Shown: positions 14,190 through 22,421 of the stretch, one piece after another
Position numbering within the stretch: position 1 is the stretch's first letter
How the letters are laid out: each line of letters begins with the position of its first letter
Origin: a bacterium
GTDB taxonomy: Bacteria > UBP14 > UBA6098 > JAFGQG01
Length of the DNA stretch: 28,610 bases
Direction of reading: 5' to 3'
NCBI GenBank assembly: GCA_016930435.1
Contig: JAFGGQ010000178.1
Span: 1-28,610 of the forward strand
Translations under genes and position numbers: made by a program
The notes under the pieces: model-generated
Seen by the model: the letters and a program-made list of their open reading frames with translations, nothing else
Database searches by the model: none
What the model was told of the DNA's origin: nothing

Positions 14190-14989
14190 GTGAAAAGGAA
14201 AACACGAACTCCCTGGATGAGACCCTGGGCAAAATAAAACGCCGGGTAATGGTTTTCAGTGGAAAGGGTGGAGTAGGGAAAAGCACTGTTGCTGCCAATT
14301 TAGCCATAGCTTTAAGCGAGAAGGGTTTCAAGGTTGGGATTGTGGACGTTGATATCCATGGCCCCAACTTAGCCAAAATGCTTGGAGTAGAGAAGGCACG
14401 CATGCTACCATCCAAGAACAACCGGGTGAATCCGGTCAGCATCACTCCTAACCTTAAGCTGGTATCCATGGCCTTTCTTCTGGAACATGAGGATCTGCCT
14501 GTTATCTGGCGTGGGCCACTGAAGATGAAAGCCATTCAGCAATTTATGCAGGATGTAGAATGGGGAGACCTGGACTGGCTGATCATTGATTCACCGCCGG
14601 GCACGGGAGATGAGCCGCTTTCTGTAGCTCAGTTGATACCATCTACCGGCGCACTTGTTGTGACAACCCCCCAGGATGTAGCCCTTCTGGACTCCAGAAA
14701 AGCTATCAACTTCGCCCGGAAATTAGATCTCAAGATACTGGGCATTGTGGAGAACATGAGTGGCTTTAAATGTCCTCATTGCGGCAAAGAGATTGATATT
14801 TTTAAGGGTGAGGGTGCGCTTGTCACAGCCAAAAAAATGGGTATTAATTTCTTAGGCAAAATTCCTTTGGAGCCTTCTATTGTAGCTTCAGGGGATTCCG
14901 GGCAACCCTTTATACTTGGTCATCCCGAATCCGAAGCGGCCAAGGCATTCCAGAAAATAGTCGATAAAATAATGGAGAGTGAAGAATAA
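14186..14989 (+). CDS. mrp: Mrp/NBP35-family Fe-S cluster carrier ATPase
   Basis: This 267-residue P-loop ATPase has the deviant Walker A GKGGVGKST (26-34), DVDIHGPN (54-61), IIDSPPGTGDEP (133-144) and the cluster-binding CPHC (Cys196/199). Mrp/ApbC/NBP35 proteins hold and transfer [4Fe-4S] clusters to apo-enzymes in the cytoplasm. It lacks the N-terminal DUF59 domain of some relatives. Its start lies at a GGAG-type site inside the DUF134 gene. Position next to a cluster needing dozens of Fe-S clusters suggests a maturation role. Confidence 0.95.
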   Translation: MSEKENTNSLDETLGKIKRRVMVFSGKGGVGKSTVAANLAIALSEKGFKVGIVDVDIHGPNLAKMLGVEKARMLPSKNNRVNPVSITPNLKLVSMAFLLEHEDLPVIWRGPLKMKAIQQFMQDVEWGDLDWLIIDSPPGTGDEPLSVAQLIPSTGALVVTTPQDVALLDSRKAINFARKLDLKILGIVENMSGFKCPHCGKEIDIFKGEGALVTAKKMGINFLGKIPLEPSIVASGDSGQPFILGHPESEAAKAFQKIVDKIMESEE

Positions 14990-15013
14990 CAAAATTATTT
15001 CAGGGAGGAAGTA

Positions 15014-15217
15014 ATGCCTATTTATGAATATCAATGTGAGGACTGCGGGAAGCAATTTGAATTGCTGATCAGAAATACCAGCGAGAACAATGAACCTAAA
15101 TGTATCCATTGCGGAAGCCCAAAGATAGTTCGCAAACTCTCCGCCTTTGCTGTCAAGAATGATAGCGGCAGTTCAAGTTCATCCTGTCCCACCGGGACCT
15201 GTCCTTACTCCAGTTAA
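15014..15217 (+). CDS. FmdB-family small zinc-ribbon protein
   Basis: This 67-residue protein starts MPIYEYQCEDCG, the FmdB/zinc-ribbon regulatory family signature, with CxxC pairs at Cys8/11 and Cys30/33 in CIHCG. A Ser-rich tail ends in CPTGTC. The family is widespread and its function is poorly known. The AGGAAG ribosome site is well placed and the gene lies 24 nt after mrp, in the same operon. Confidence 0.9.
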   Translation: MPIYEYQCEDCGKQFELLIRNTSENNEPKCIHCGSPKIVRKLSAFAVKNDSGSSSSSCPTGTCPYSS

Positions 15218-15238
15218 AAACGAAAGGAGGGCACAGTA

Positions 15239-15973
15239 ATGGCGACCCTTACTATTCTGGTAGACAATGTTTCCCTTTATCCAGAGCTTCAGCCGGAGTG
15301 GGGATTTTCCTGTTTGCTTGAGGGGTTCTCCAAAACCATTCTCTTCGATACCGGCGCCAGTGGCAGGATATTGATGAGCAATATGAAGAAGCTAAGCAAA
15401 GACCCCGAAAATGTCGATATTATTGTTATTTCCCATGATCACTGGGACCATACCGGGGGATTGAAGGATTTCCTTACCCTTAATAGCAGGGTTCAGGTAT
15501 GGGTGCCCGGATCAACCACGCAGGAGACCAGGGAACTTATAATAAACGCAGGAGCAGAGTTAATAATAGTTGACAAATCACAGATAATCTGTGATAATAT
15601 ATTTACTACCGGAAATTTAGGTATTGACATTGTCGAACAGTCCCTTGTGCTAAAATCCGGCGCTGGAATCTTTTTAGTAACAGGGTGCAGTCATCCCGGC
15701 ATTGTAAATATCACTCGCAATGTTAAGCAAGAATTCGTTATGCCCGTTTTCATGGTGCTGGGTGGTTTTCACCTGCTCAACCACACTGCGGTTCAGCTCC
15801 AGGGGATATTCGGGGACTTGAAGGAATTGGGCGTAGTAAAGGTAGCTCCTTGTCACTGTACCGGCAAAGAGGCTATCTCTGCTTTCGAGGAGAAGTGGCA
15901 GGGGAATTTTATTAAAATTGGCTGTGGAGCCTGCCTTACCATCGATCTGCCCGGACCAGGATCTGAGCATTAG
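15239..15973 (+). CDS. Metallo-beta-lactamase-fold hydrolase, COG1237 type
   Basis: The 244-residue protein has FDTG (36-39), the metal motif SHDHWDHTGG (His66, His68, Asp70, His71), TGCSHPG near 148-154 and PCHCTG near the end. This set is that of COG1237 proteins, sometimes annotated as dihydropterin ribofuranosyl-aminobenzene phosphate synthase relatives. That enzyme is a methanopterin-pathway protein in archaea, so the name should not be carried over to this bacterium. Substrate unknown. It has a strong AAAGGAGG ribosome site and lies 2 nt before the DUF89 gene. Confidence 0.88.
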   Translation: MATLTILVDNVSLYPELQPEWGFSCLLEGFSKTILFDTGASGRILMSNMKKLSKDPENVDIIVISHDHWDHTGGLKDFLTLNSRVQVWVPGSTTQETRELIINAGAELIIVDKSQIICDNIFTTGNLGIDIVEQSLVLKSGAGIFLVTGCSHPGIVNITRNVKQEFVMPVFMVLGGFHLLNHTAVQLQGIFGDLKELGVVKVAPCHCTGKEAISAFEEKWQGNFIKIGCGACLTIDLPGPGSEH

Positions 15974-15975
15974 AT

Positions 15976-16836
15976 ATGAAAACCTACCTGGATTGTATCC
16001 CTTGTTTTTTTCAGCAAGCCTTGTTGGCTGCCCGAAAGGCTACTACCGATGAATCTAAGATACGTGAGGTGCTGGATGCTGTTGCCGAATTGATGCCCAG
16101 CATTTCCCTTACCGCATCTCCCCCGGAGATAGGGCGGGAAGTGTACCGTGTAGTCAGGAAGATTACTGGGGTTGATGATCCCTTCCGCGAAACAAAAGCG
16201 GAGAATATCCGCACAGCAATGGCCCTTTACCCTCAGCTTAAAGAACTGGTATCGGGTTCCCACGATCCTCTGCTCACGGCTTTGAGAATCGCAATCGCCG
16301 GTAACATTATTGACTTTGGAGCGGACCCCCATTTTGATCTAAGCAGGGATTTGAATGCCATTTTAAAACAGGATTTTGCCATTTTCCACTATGACCAATT
16401 CATGGAATCAATACAAAAAGCGAAGCATATCCTTTATTTGGGCGATAATGCCGGCGAAACGGTTTTTGACCGTGTACTGATCGAGCAGTTGAGGGACCAC
16501 CATTTCACCTTTGTAGTCCGGGAAACCCCGGTAATCAACGATTGCGTTCTCGAAGATGCTCTGGATTCAGGGCTGGGAGAAGTAGCTGAGATCATTTCTT
16601 CAGGTTGCGATGCCCCGGGAACTATTCTCTCACGTTGTTCACAGCAGTTTTTGAAACGGCTTCAAGCGTCAGAACTGGTCATCAGCAAGGGGCAGGGAAA
16701 TTATGAATCCCTTTCGGAGGTCAGGGACTACCCCATTTTTTTCTTATTAAAGGCTAAGTGTTCGATCATTGCCAAGAATATTGGCGTTCCGTTAGGAAGC
16801 ATTATTCTGGAATACAATCAACAGTCTGCCTTCTGA
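15976..16836 (+). CDS. DUF89 / ARMT1-like protein, predicted metal-dependent phosphatase
   Basis: The 286-residue protein belongs to DUF89 (COG1578): N-terminal CIPC (Cys7/10), AGNIIDFG at 108-115 and LGDNAGE at 155-161 with metal-binding Asp157-Asn158. Family members act as damage-control phosphatases on sugar phosphates in eukaryotes; the bacterial and archaeal form with the CxxC start is less well studied. It is the last gene of the plus-strand operon and converges with gmhA, leaving 21 nt between stops and no visible terminator hairpin. Confidence 0.88.
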   Translation: MKTYLDCIPCFFQQALLAARKATTDESKIREVLDAVAELMPSISLTASPPEIGREVYRVVRKITGVDDPFRETKAENIRTAMALYPQLKELVSGSHDPLLTALRIAIAGNIIDFGADPHFDLSRDLNAILKQDFAIFHYDQFMESIQKAKHILYLGDNAGETVFDRVLIEQLRDHHFTFVVRETPVINDCVLEDALDSGLGEVAEIISSGCDAPGTILSRCSQQFLKRLQASELVISKGQGNYESLSEVRDYPIFFLLKAKCSIIAKNIGVPLGSIILEYNQQSAF

Positions 16837-16857
16837 ATTCCCTTACATATAGCTGAT

Positions 16858-17424
16858 TCAGGCAGAAAGCAGTTCCTCAAGCAATCCAGCCAGGATATGA
16901 AGTACGACCTCATGGCTTTCTTGAATATTCGGGGTATTAGGCGATTTAATGTCCAGATTATAACACGATCTTGATGCAAGCTCCCCCCCTCCTTTTCCGG
17001 TCAGGGAAATGGTGTACATATCCAGAGCAAGGGCTTTATCTGCTGCCTTCAGGATATTAGGCGAGTTCCCGGAAGTTGAAATAGCCACCAGTACATCCCC
17101 GCTCCTGCCCAGAGCTTCCAACTGGCGTTCAAAGATCCGATCAAATCCATAATCATTAGCAACCGCGGTCAGAATGGAGGTATCGGTAGTCAAGGCGATC
17201 GCCGGATAACCGGGCCGTTCCATTTTGTATCGGCCGACGATCTCCGCTGCAAAATGTTGAGCATCTGCGGCGCTTCCCCCATTCCCGCAGACCAGGATTT
17301 TGTTCCCTTTCCTTACCGTATCTGCCAAAAACCGGGCAATATCAGCTATCAGTCCGGCCTGCTCCTTTAAACAAACAAGGACCTCAGCGCTCTCCTGAAT
17401 TTTCTGTTTAATTTTATCTTCCAT
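16858..17424 (-). CDS. gmhA: Phosphoheptose isomerase (SIS domain)
   Basis: The 188-residue SIS-domain protein shows CGNGGSAADAQHFAAE (46-61), ISTSGNSPN (115-123) and QESHEVVLH (168-176). His57, Glu61, Gln168 and His176 match the metal and catalytic positions of GmhA, which turns sedoheptulose 7-phosphate into glycero-manno-heptose 7-phosphate for lipopolysaccharide or S-layer sugars. I start at the ATG at 17422-17424, which has AAGAGG 6 nt upstream; the open frame extends 15 residues further with no good site and would overlap the previous gene. Last gene of a five-gene minus-strand run. Confidence 0.92.
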   Translation of the reverse strand: MEDKIKQKIQESAEVLVCLKEQAGLIADIARFLADTVRKGNKILVCGNGGSAADAQHFAAEIVGRYKMERPGYPAIALTTDTSILTAVANDYGFDRIFERQLEALGRSGDVLVAISTSGNSPNILKAADKALALDMYTISLTGKGGGELASRSCYNLDIKSPNTPNIQESHEVVLHILAGLLEELLSA

Positions 17425-17441
17425 ATTCATCCTCTTGTTTA

Positions 17442-18368
17442 TTAGAATTCGGTTCCCAGATCCAGGCAATGGGTTGCCGGCAAACCCTCGTATGGAGAAA
17501 GCAGAAAGGCATAGTCTAATTTCAGTGTTAGCAACTCAAAGCGTTGTTTTAAGCCTATTCCAAAAGTGGCATTCCCGTTGTTCAAACCCGCTCGGAAGCC
17601 AAGCTGTTTCACTACCCAGAATTCCATACCAAGGTGATACCGAAAATCAAGATCATCGCATTTTTCCAAATCCACCTCAACGAAGCCCGGGAATTGTTTA
17701 GGGGTATAAGCTGCACCCACCCGGATATGATTCGGAAACTCCTCCGAATAGGTTCCCCCCTGATTATAATATTCCCCGGAATCCCAGGAATATTTAATAC
17801 CGATATTGCTCCAGCTCGCTCCTAACTTCAATCTTTTTTCCAGCAAATCAGCATACACACCAACGTCAAAACCAACGCTATAGGTATTTACTTCCAGCAG
17901 CTTCCCCTGAACATATTTAAAATTCAATCCGATCCCACCCATATCGCCTTTCACGTTTTTAGCGAATGTCAGATAAATGGCATTATTGCTATTGTCCAGG
18001 TGCCCGGTTGGTTCACCATCGATATTGTATCCTTCGAGATTATCATCCCCGGAATGTATCCAGGCCAGGCCCAGCGAGGCGTCGTTGCGAATGTTGATGG
18101 CAGCACTGGCGTTGAATATTTTGCGGTTCAGGGCAAGAATCTGGTAGCCGGAAGAGACAACCCGGTTCCTGGTATTAATAAGGGCGCCGGGGTTATAGTA
18201 GAAAGCGTAACCATCCTCCGCTTTGGCGGTAAAGCTTTGGCCCAGGGCAGAAGCCCGGGCTCCAAGTCCCAGACGCAGAAAACTACCAGGGGCACCGCCC
18301 AGATCATCCCCTTTTAGCCCTGAGGCAGTTATCATAAATGATATCAGCAAGATTATTAATTTCTTCAT
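17442..18368 (-). CDS. PorV/PorQ-family outer-membrane beta-barrel protein
   Basis: The 308-residue protein has a signal peptide (MKKLIILLISFMITASG) and then the family hallmark near residues 26-62: GSFLRLGLGARASALGQ followed by YYNPGAL. The rest is alternating strands typical of a FadL-like barrel. PorV shuttles T9SS cargo to the attachment complex. The ATG at 18366-18368 has GGGAG 7 nt upstream; 10 more upstream codons lack support. It directly follows a secreted protein with a sorting-like C-terminus, which fits a T9SS role, although PorV paralogues are numerous in FCB bacteria and some do other jobs. Confidence 0.88.
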   Translation of the reverse strand: MKKLIILLISFMITASGLKGDDLGGAPGSFLRLGLGARASALGQSFTAKAEDGYAFYYNPGALINTRNRVVSSGYQILALNRKIFNASAAINIRNDASLGLAWIHSGDDNLEGYNIDGEPTGHLDNSNNAIYLTFAKNVKGDMGGIGLNFKYVQGKLLEVNTYSVGFDVGVYADLLEKRLKLGASWSNIGIKYSWDSGEYYNQGGTYSEEFPNHIRVGAAYTPKQFPGFVEVDLEKCDDLDFRYHLGMEFWVVKQLGFRAGLNNGNATFGIGLKQRFELLTLKLDYAFLLSPYEGLPATHCLDLGTEF

Positions 18369-18399
18369 TATCGGTCTCCCAATTATATCTATGTTCATA

Positions 18400-19902
18400 C
18401 TATTTCAAGATCATTATTTTCCCCCAATAGGAATCCGTTCGGGTTTTTACTTCAAAGTAATAAACGCCGTTAGGGACAATTTCATTTTTCCGGTTGGTCC
18501 CATCCCATTGTATCTTCCCCTGGTTGATGCCCGTATCCCGGGGGTCAGGGATTACGTTCTCCTCAATTGTGATCAGTGGATCCAGGGCAAAATCGTATAT
18601 GGTTATGGTTACCGCTCCTGATTCGGCCAGGGGAAAGACGATCAAGGCAGTACCATGATGTTCCGGAGAAAAGGGGGATGGGAAGGCGTAAGTCTGATCT
18701 TCTACTTCTGTATAGGTTTGGATGAGCCGCCATGTATCACCTCTATCCTCGGAATAAGCAAGTCCCTGATAGGTTCCCGCCCACAGTATTCCCCGGGCAT
18801 ATTCTACAGAGACGATTTCCGGAACTGAAACCCAGATGCCGTTGACCTTATCAATAATCTTTAGTGTGTCCCAGTTAGAGGTGAACTCGGCAGAGCGGAG
18901 GACGCCGTATGGGGTTGCTGCGAACACGGTATCTCCGGCGAAAGCAAAGTTCCAGGCCCATATTGATGAATCGATCACAACCCAGGTTTCACCCCCGTTT
19001 GGGGAATAGGAAATGCCGTCGAATTCCCCGCTGTTATCGGTGGCCCGGGTTCCTGCCCAGAGGTAATTGCCACCCGGTCTATATTGGACGGATAATGAAA
19101 CGATCCAGTTCCCGGATATCACCGCATGGCTGTCAGCTTCGGGGATATCCTGAGCCGTGAAGCTTTCCCAGATACTACCGCCGTTTGTGGACTTATGTAT
19201 TCCGGCGGCGGAACCTGCCCACAGGGTGGGGGGCTCCGTGGAGGTATCCGCAACAAAAGAGAAGAAACGATGATCGTAATGGCTGTTGGGATTCTGCTGA
19301 TGATCGGATGTATCCACGAATACATTGATCCAGGAGTCTCCCCAGTCCGAGCTTTTCAGCAATCCGCCGTAGAAAGCCGGGATCCAGATGGTGGTATCCG
19401 TGGTAAAACTATCGTTAGTTAGTATTACCAGTTCCACATCGTAGCCCACCACACCGGCGCTGACCTCGTTTTCTATCCAATCGGAGGGCCAGGTTTCGGG
19501 AAGGGGGATGGAATGGGTCCAGGTTTCACCTCCGTCATTAGAGCTCCAGAAACCGCCCCCCATTGGGATGGATTCATCGGATCCTTCCACTGATGTATCA
19601 AAGGCTGCTGCCGCCCAAACCCATCCATACCGGGCTTTCAGGCCAGAAAAAGCCTTGCCGGGCAAGTAGCTGTTCCAGCTTATACCATCATCATTGGTCT
19701 TTCCCAATCCATCACCTGTGGACATCCAGAGGTATTCCTCCCCATCGTAGATAATATCCCCGATGTTATTGCTGGGAGGCTGTGATTCTGGTCCGGGAGG
19801 TTCGGAATCACTCTCTCCGTCAGGCAAACTGTAATGGTAGGGGGCACTCATGGCCAATCCCAGTATGAGCATCAGTAAAGCCCCTGTTATTAATAAACGC
19901 AT
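18400..19902 (-). CDS. Secreted BNR/Asp-box repeat protein with C-terminal sorting-like domain
   Basis: The 500-residue protein starts with a signal peptide (MRLLITGALLMLILGLAMSA) and contains about six Asp-box motifs (for example SNDGGETW, SSDWGDSW, SPNGGETW, SEDRGDTW), which mark a beta-propeller of the sortilin/sialidase type. Sialidase catalytic residues are not evident, so enzymatic activity should not be assumed. The last 95 residues (PSPFSPE, VTITIYDF, PNGVYYFEV, KIMILK) form a FlgD-like/T9SS type A sorting domain. Ribosome site AAGGGG, 6 nt spacing. It is probably exported through T9SS with the PorV-like protein encoded next. Confidence 0.88.
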   Translation of the reverse strand: MRLLITGALLMLILGLAMSAPYHYSLPDGESDSEPPGPESQPPSNNIGDIIYDGEEYLWMSTGDGLGKTNDDGISWNSYLPGKAFSGLKARYGWVWAAAAFDTSVEGSDESIPMGGGFWSSNDGGETWTHSIPLPETWPSDWIENEVSAGVVGYDVELVILTNDSFTTDTTIWIPAFYGGLLKSSDWGDSWINVFVDTSDHQQNPNSHYDHRFFSFVADTSTEPPTLWAGSAAGIHKSTNGGSIWESFTAQDIPEADSHAVISGNWIVSLSVQYRPGGNYLWAGTRATDNSGEFDGISYSPNGGETWVVIDSSIWAWNFAFAGDTVFAATPYGVLRSAEFTSNWDTLKIIDKVNGIWVSVPEIVSVEYARGILWAGTYQGLAYSEDRGDTWRLIQTYTEVEDQTYAFPSPFSPEHHGTALIVFPLAESGAVTITIYDFALDPLITIEENVIPDPRDTGINQGKIQWDGTNRKNEIVPNGVYYFEVKTRTDSYWGKIMILK

Positions 19903-19937
19903 TCTATTCCCCTTTGGTATATTGTAAGATTTAGGGC

Positions 19938-21287
19938 TTATGCCCCCCGGATCAACTTCAGTAATTCATCCTGCTGTTTCTGGAGTATCTCCCTGCTGTT
20001 CGCTTCGATATTGAGGCGGACCACTGGTTCCGTGTTCGAGGGCCTTAGATTGAACCACCACTCACCCAGGTCAAAAGTAATACCATCCATTGTATCCGCG
20101 CTATATCCGCGCGACTCGTAATATTCACGTACTTTATTCAGGGTTTGTTCGCGATCATCTACCCGGGAATTTATCTCTCCGGACTGAAAATATGGATTAA
20201 TCCCCCGGATCAATTCGGAAAGGGGCTTGTCCTCCAATGAGAGTAGTTCCAGGGCTACCATCAGGGCGATCAGGCCGGAGTCTGCATACCAGTTATCCCG
20301 AAAGTAGAAATGCCCCGAATGCTCGCCTCCGAAAATAGCGTTTTCCTCTCTCATGATGGGCTTTATCAAGGCATGCCCCACGGGAGTCCGGATAGCCTCA
20401 CCGCCCATACCGGTGATTATTTCCGGCACACATTTTGATGAAATAATATTATAAATTATGGATTCTCCGGGATTCTTTGCAAGGATACTTTTAGCTACCA
20501 TTGCGGTAACATTGGTCCCTAATACCATTTGACCTTTTTCATCGATCAGAAACACGCGGTCGGCATCGCCATCGAAAGCGACTCCCAAATGGGCGCCACT
20601 TTCCACAACTTTCTTCCTCAACTGAACCGTATTCTCCGGTTCTATGGGACTTGGAAGATGATTTGGGAAATTGCCATCCGGTTCAAAAAATAAAGGGATA
20701 ACCTCGCAGGGGAGGTTTTTAAAGAGAAGGGGGATGATCCTTCCGGCTACCCCGTTTCCACTATCGATCACTATTTTAAAAGGCTTGATATTATCGAGCT
20801 TCACAAAGGAAAGCACGTGCTCTATATAGTCATCTGTGATATCCATACGGATAAAACTACCCAATGATTCGGGTTCGACATAGTCGTTAGTAACCATGAT
20901 CTCCCTGATCTCAGAGAGCCCCTCTTTGCCACTAAGGGGAATGGCTTCATCCCGGCAGACCTTGAAGCCATTATATTCGGGTGGATTATGAGAAGCTGTT
21001 ACCATCACTCCGGCGTCATATCTGAATTTTCCTACTGCGAAGTAAAGAGCATCGGTAGAGACGATACCTAAATTGATAACATTCGCCCCGGACCCAATTA
21101 TACCTTGACAGAGTTCATTCGCCAGTTCATCGGAGGACAATCGGACATCCCTTCCAACTGCGACCTCGTTGGGAACCAGGTACTCAACCAGGGCTTTTCC
21201 AAAATGATAGGCGATCTCTTTGTTGATCTGGTCGGGGTAAATTCCTCTTACATCATAAGCTTTGAAAATTTTGGGGTCAACCTTCAT
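19938..21287 (-). CDS. Phosphomannomutase/phosphoglucomutase
   Basis: The 449-residue alpha-D-phosphohexomutase has all four sites: phosphoserine loop TASHNPPEYNGFK with Ser99, magnesium loop DGDADR (239-244), sugar loop GGEHSGH (320-326) and phosphate loop RPSNTEP near 417. It interconverts 6- and 1-phosphates of mannose and/or glucose, feeding GDP-mannose or other surface sugars. The GEHSGH loop fits a dual-specificity enzyme. It lies between nadK (67 nt upstream) and the BNR protein gene. AAGGAAGG precedes the ATG. Confidence 0.94.
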   Translation of the reverse strand: MKVDPKIFKAYDVRGIYPDQINKEIAYHFGKALVEYLVPNEVAVGRDVRLSSDELANELCQGIIGSGANVINLGIVSTDALYFAVGKFRYDAGVMVTASHNPPEYNGFKVCRDEAIPLSGKEGLSEIREIMVTNDYVEPESLGSFIRMDITDDYIEHVLSFVKLDNIKPFKIVIDSGNGVAGRIIPLLFKNLPCEVIPLFFEPDGNFPNHLPSPIEPENTVQLRKKVVESGAHLGVAFDGDADRVFLIDEKGQMVLGTNVTAMVAKSILAKNPGESIIYNIISSKCVPEIITGMGGEAIRTPVGHALIKPIMREENAIFGGEHSGHFYFRDNWYADSGLIALMVALELLSLEDKPLSELIRGINPYFQSGEINSRVDDREQTLNKVREYYESRGYSADTMDGITFDLGEWWFNLRPSNTEPVVRLNIEANSREILQKQQDELLKLIRGA

Positions 21288-21354
21288 TATTAATATCCTT
21301 CCTTATAGGTGACTATGTTTATAACTAATCTAAATTATCTCGGTTGAAGATATT

Positions 21355-22230
21355 TTATCTGCTTTCGCCGGGGAGCCGGCCCCACCCTAATTTAGTTCGC
21401 AATACCTCGAAAAATGATCGGTTCTGGTAGTTTAAAAAATTCGCGTAGAATTCTGCCTTGGTAATTTCCACCCGGGTACCGATTGGGATCTCGTAACTCT
21501 CCTGACCGTCAATAGTAATTTGTGCGGGTTCATTCCCCCTGGACTGAAAGGCAATATCGATGGTTTCCTTGGAATCTACCACCATGGGCCGAATAGCCAG
21601 GGTATAAGGTGAAAGGGGGGTGATCAGGAAGGCTTCCATCTCCGGGCTTAGAATAGCGCCACCGGAAGCCATCGCATAGGCCGTCGAACCGGTAGGGGTA
21701 GAAATAATTATCCCGTCTGAAGAGTAGCGACTGACAAACTGCGCCGATATACGGATATCGAATAGCAGCAGCCGGGGAGAAGCCCCTTTGTCTATCACTA
21801 CCTCGTTCAAGGCATAAAGAGGACCAATAGGACTATCCTTAATAACCAGTTTGAGCATCATCCTTTTTAAAATCTGATACTGGCCCTCTAAAATATGGGG
21901 GAGGGCATTCTCCACTTCCTCAGGCAATAATTCGGTCAGAAAACCGAGATGGCCGATATTCACGCCCAACACCGGGGTTTCATGTCTGCCCACCATCCGG
22001 GCTACCTTAAGCATAGTTCCGTCCCCGCCCAGAATGATTAAAAGATCAACCTTCTGAACCAGCTCATCCATGGAAAGTCCCCTGATGCCAAGAGCCTGAG
22101 CCAGCGAATTATCCGCAAACCATTCGATCTGCCGGGCCTCCAATAGACGGGTCAACTCGGATATATGTTCCTTAAAATCGAGCTTGTTGACGTTGGCAAA
22201 AATGCCCACTTTATGAATCAGCTTGTTCAT
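21355..22230 (-). CDS. nadK: NAD kinase
   Basis: The protein shows GGDGT (68-72) with the catalytic Asp70, the NE pair in ALNEVVID and TPTGSTAYAMASGG, all typical of NAD kinase, which makes NADP+. Length from the chosen start is 291 residues, normal for bacteria. The start is uncertain: the ATG at 22228-22230 gives MNKLIHKVGIFAN, which fits the family, with AAAAGG close upstream; an ATG at 22248 is also possible. A TTG at 22275 is unlikely because it lies about 6 nt after the predicted transcription start. First gene of the nadK-pmm-BNR-porV-gmhA run. Confidence 0.93.
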   Translation of the reverse strand: MNKLIHKVGIFANVNKLDFKEHISELTRLLEARQIEWFADNSLAQALGIRGLSMDELVQKVDLLIILGGDGTMLKVARMVGRHETPVLGVNIGHLGFLTELLPEEVENALPHILEGQYQILKRMMLKLVIKDSPIGPLYALNEVVIDKGASPRLLLFDIRISAQFVSRYSSDGIIISTPTGSTAYAMASGGAILSPEMEAFLITPLSPYTLAIRPMVVDSKETIDIAFQSRGNEPAQITIDGQESYEIPIGTRVEITKAEFYANFLNYQNRSFFEVLRTKLGWGRLPGESR

Positions 22231-22287
22231 ATCCTTTTCTAAAAACATCTCCTTGCTCACCGTTGATAATTTCAAATTATTTTATGG

Positions 22288-22316
22288 AATATATCTTTTA
22301 AAGTTCTGGTTGGCAA
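22288..22316 (-). promoter_or_regulatory. Candidate sigma-70-type promoter for nadK operon
   Basis: On the minus strand TTGCCA (22311-22316) and TATATT (22288-22293) are 17 nt apart, each matching 5 of 6 consensus bases. It reads into nadK with a leader of about 35-50 nt. It has the same -35 box as the fumarase promoter candidate. Confidence 0.5.
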
Positions 22317-22421
22317 CATAAAAATGGCAATTTTAGCTTGCATTTCCTTATTCTTAAACTATTTTATTTAAATGAAATTAGTAAACTTATGGCGAAACCT
22401 CAAGGCCCGGGAAGGATACTT

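Noticed and set aside
15239-15973. Methanopterin-pathway enzyme
   Set aside because: COG1237 proteins are sometimes given this name, but nothing else of that pathway is present and the fold alone does not show the substrate.
22231-22275. TTG at 22275 as the nadK start
   Set aside because: It has no ribosome site and lies only about 6 nt behind the likely transcription start; ATG codons downstream fit the family better.
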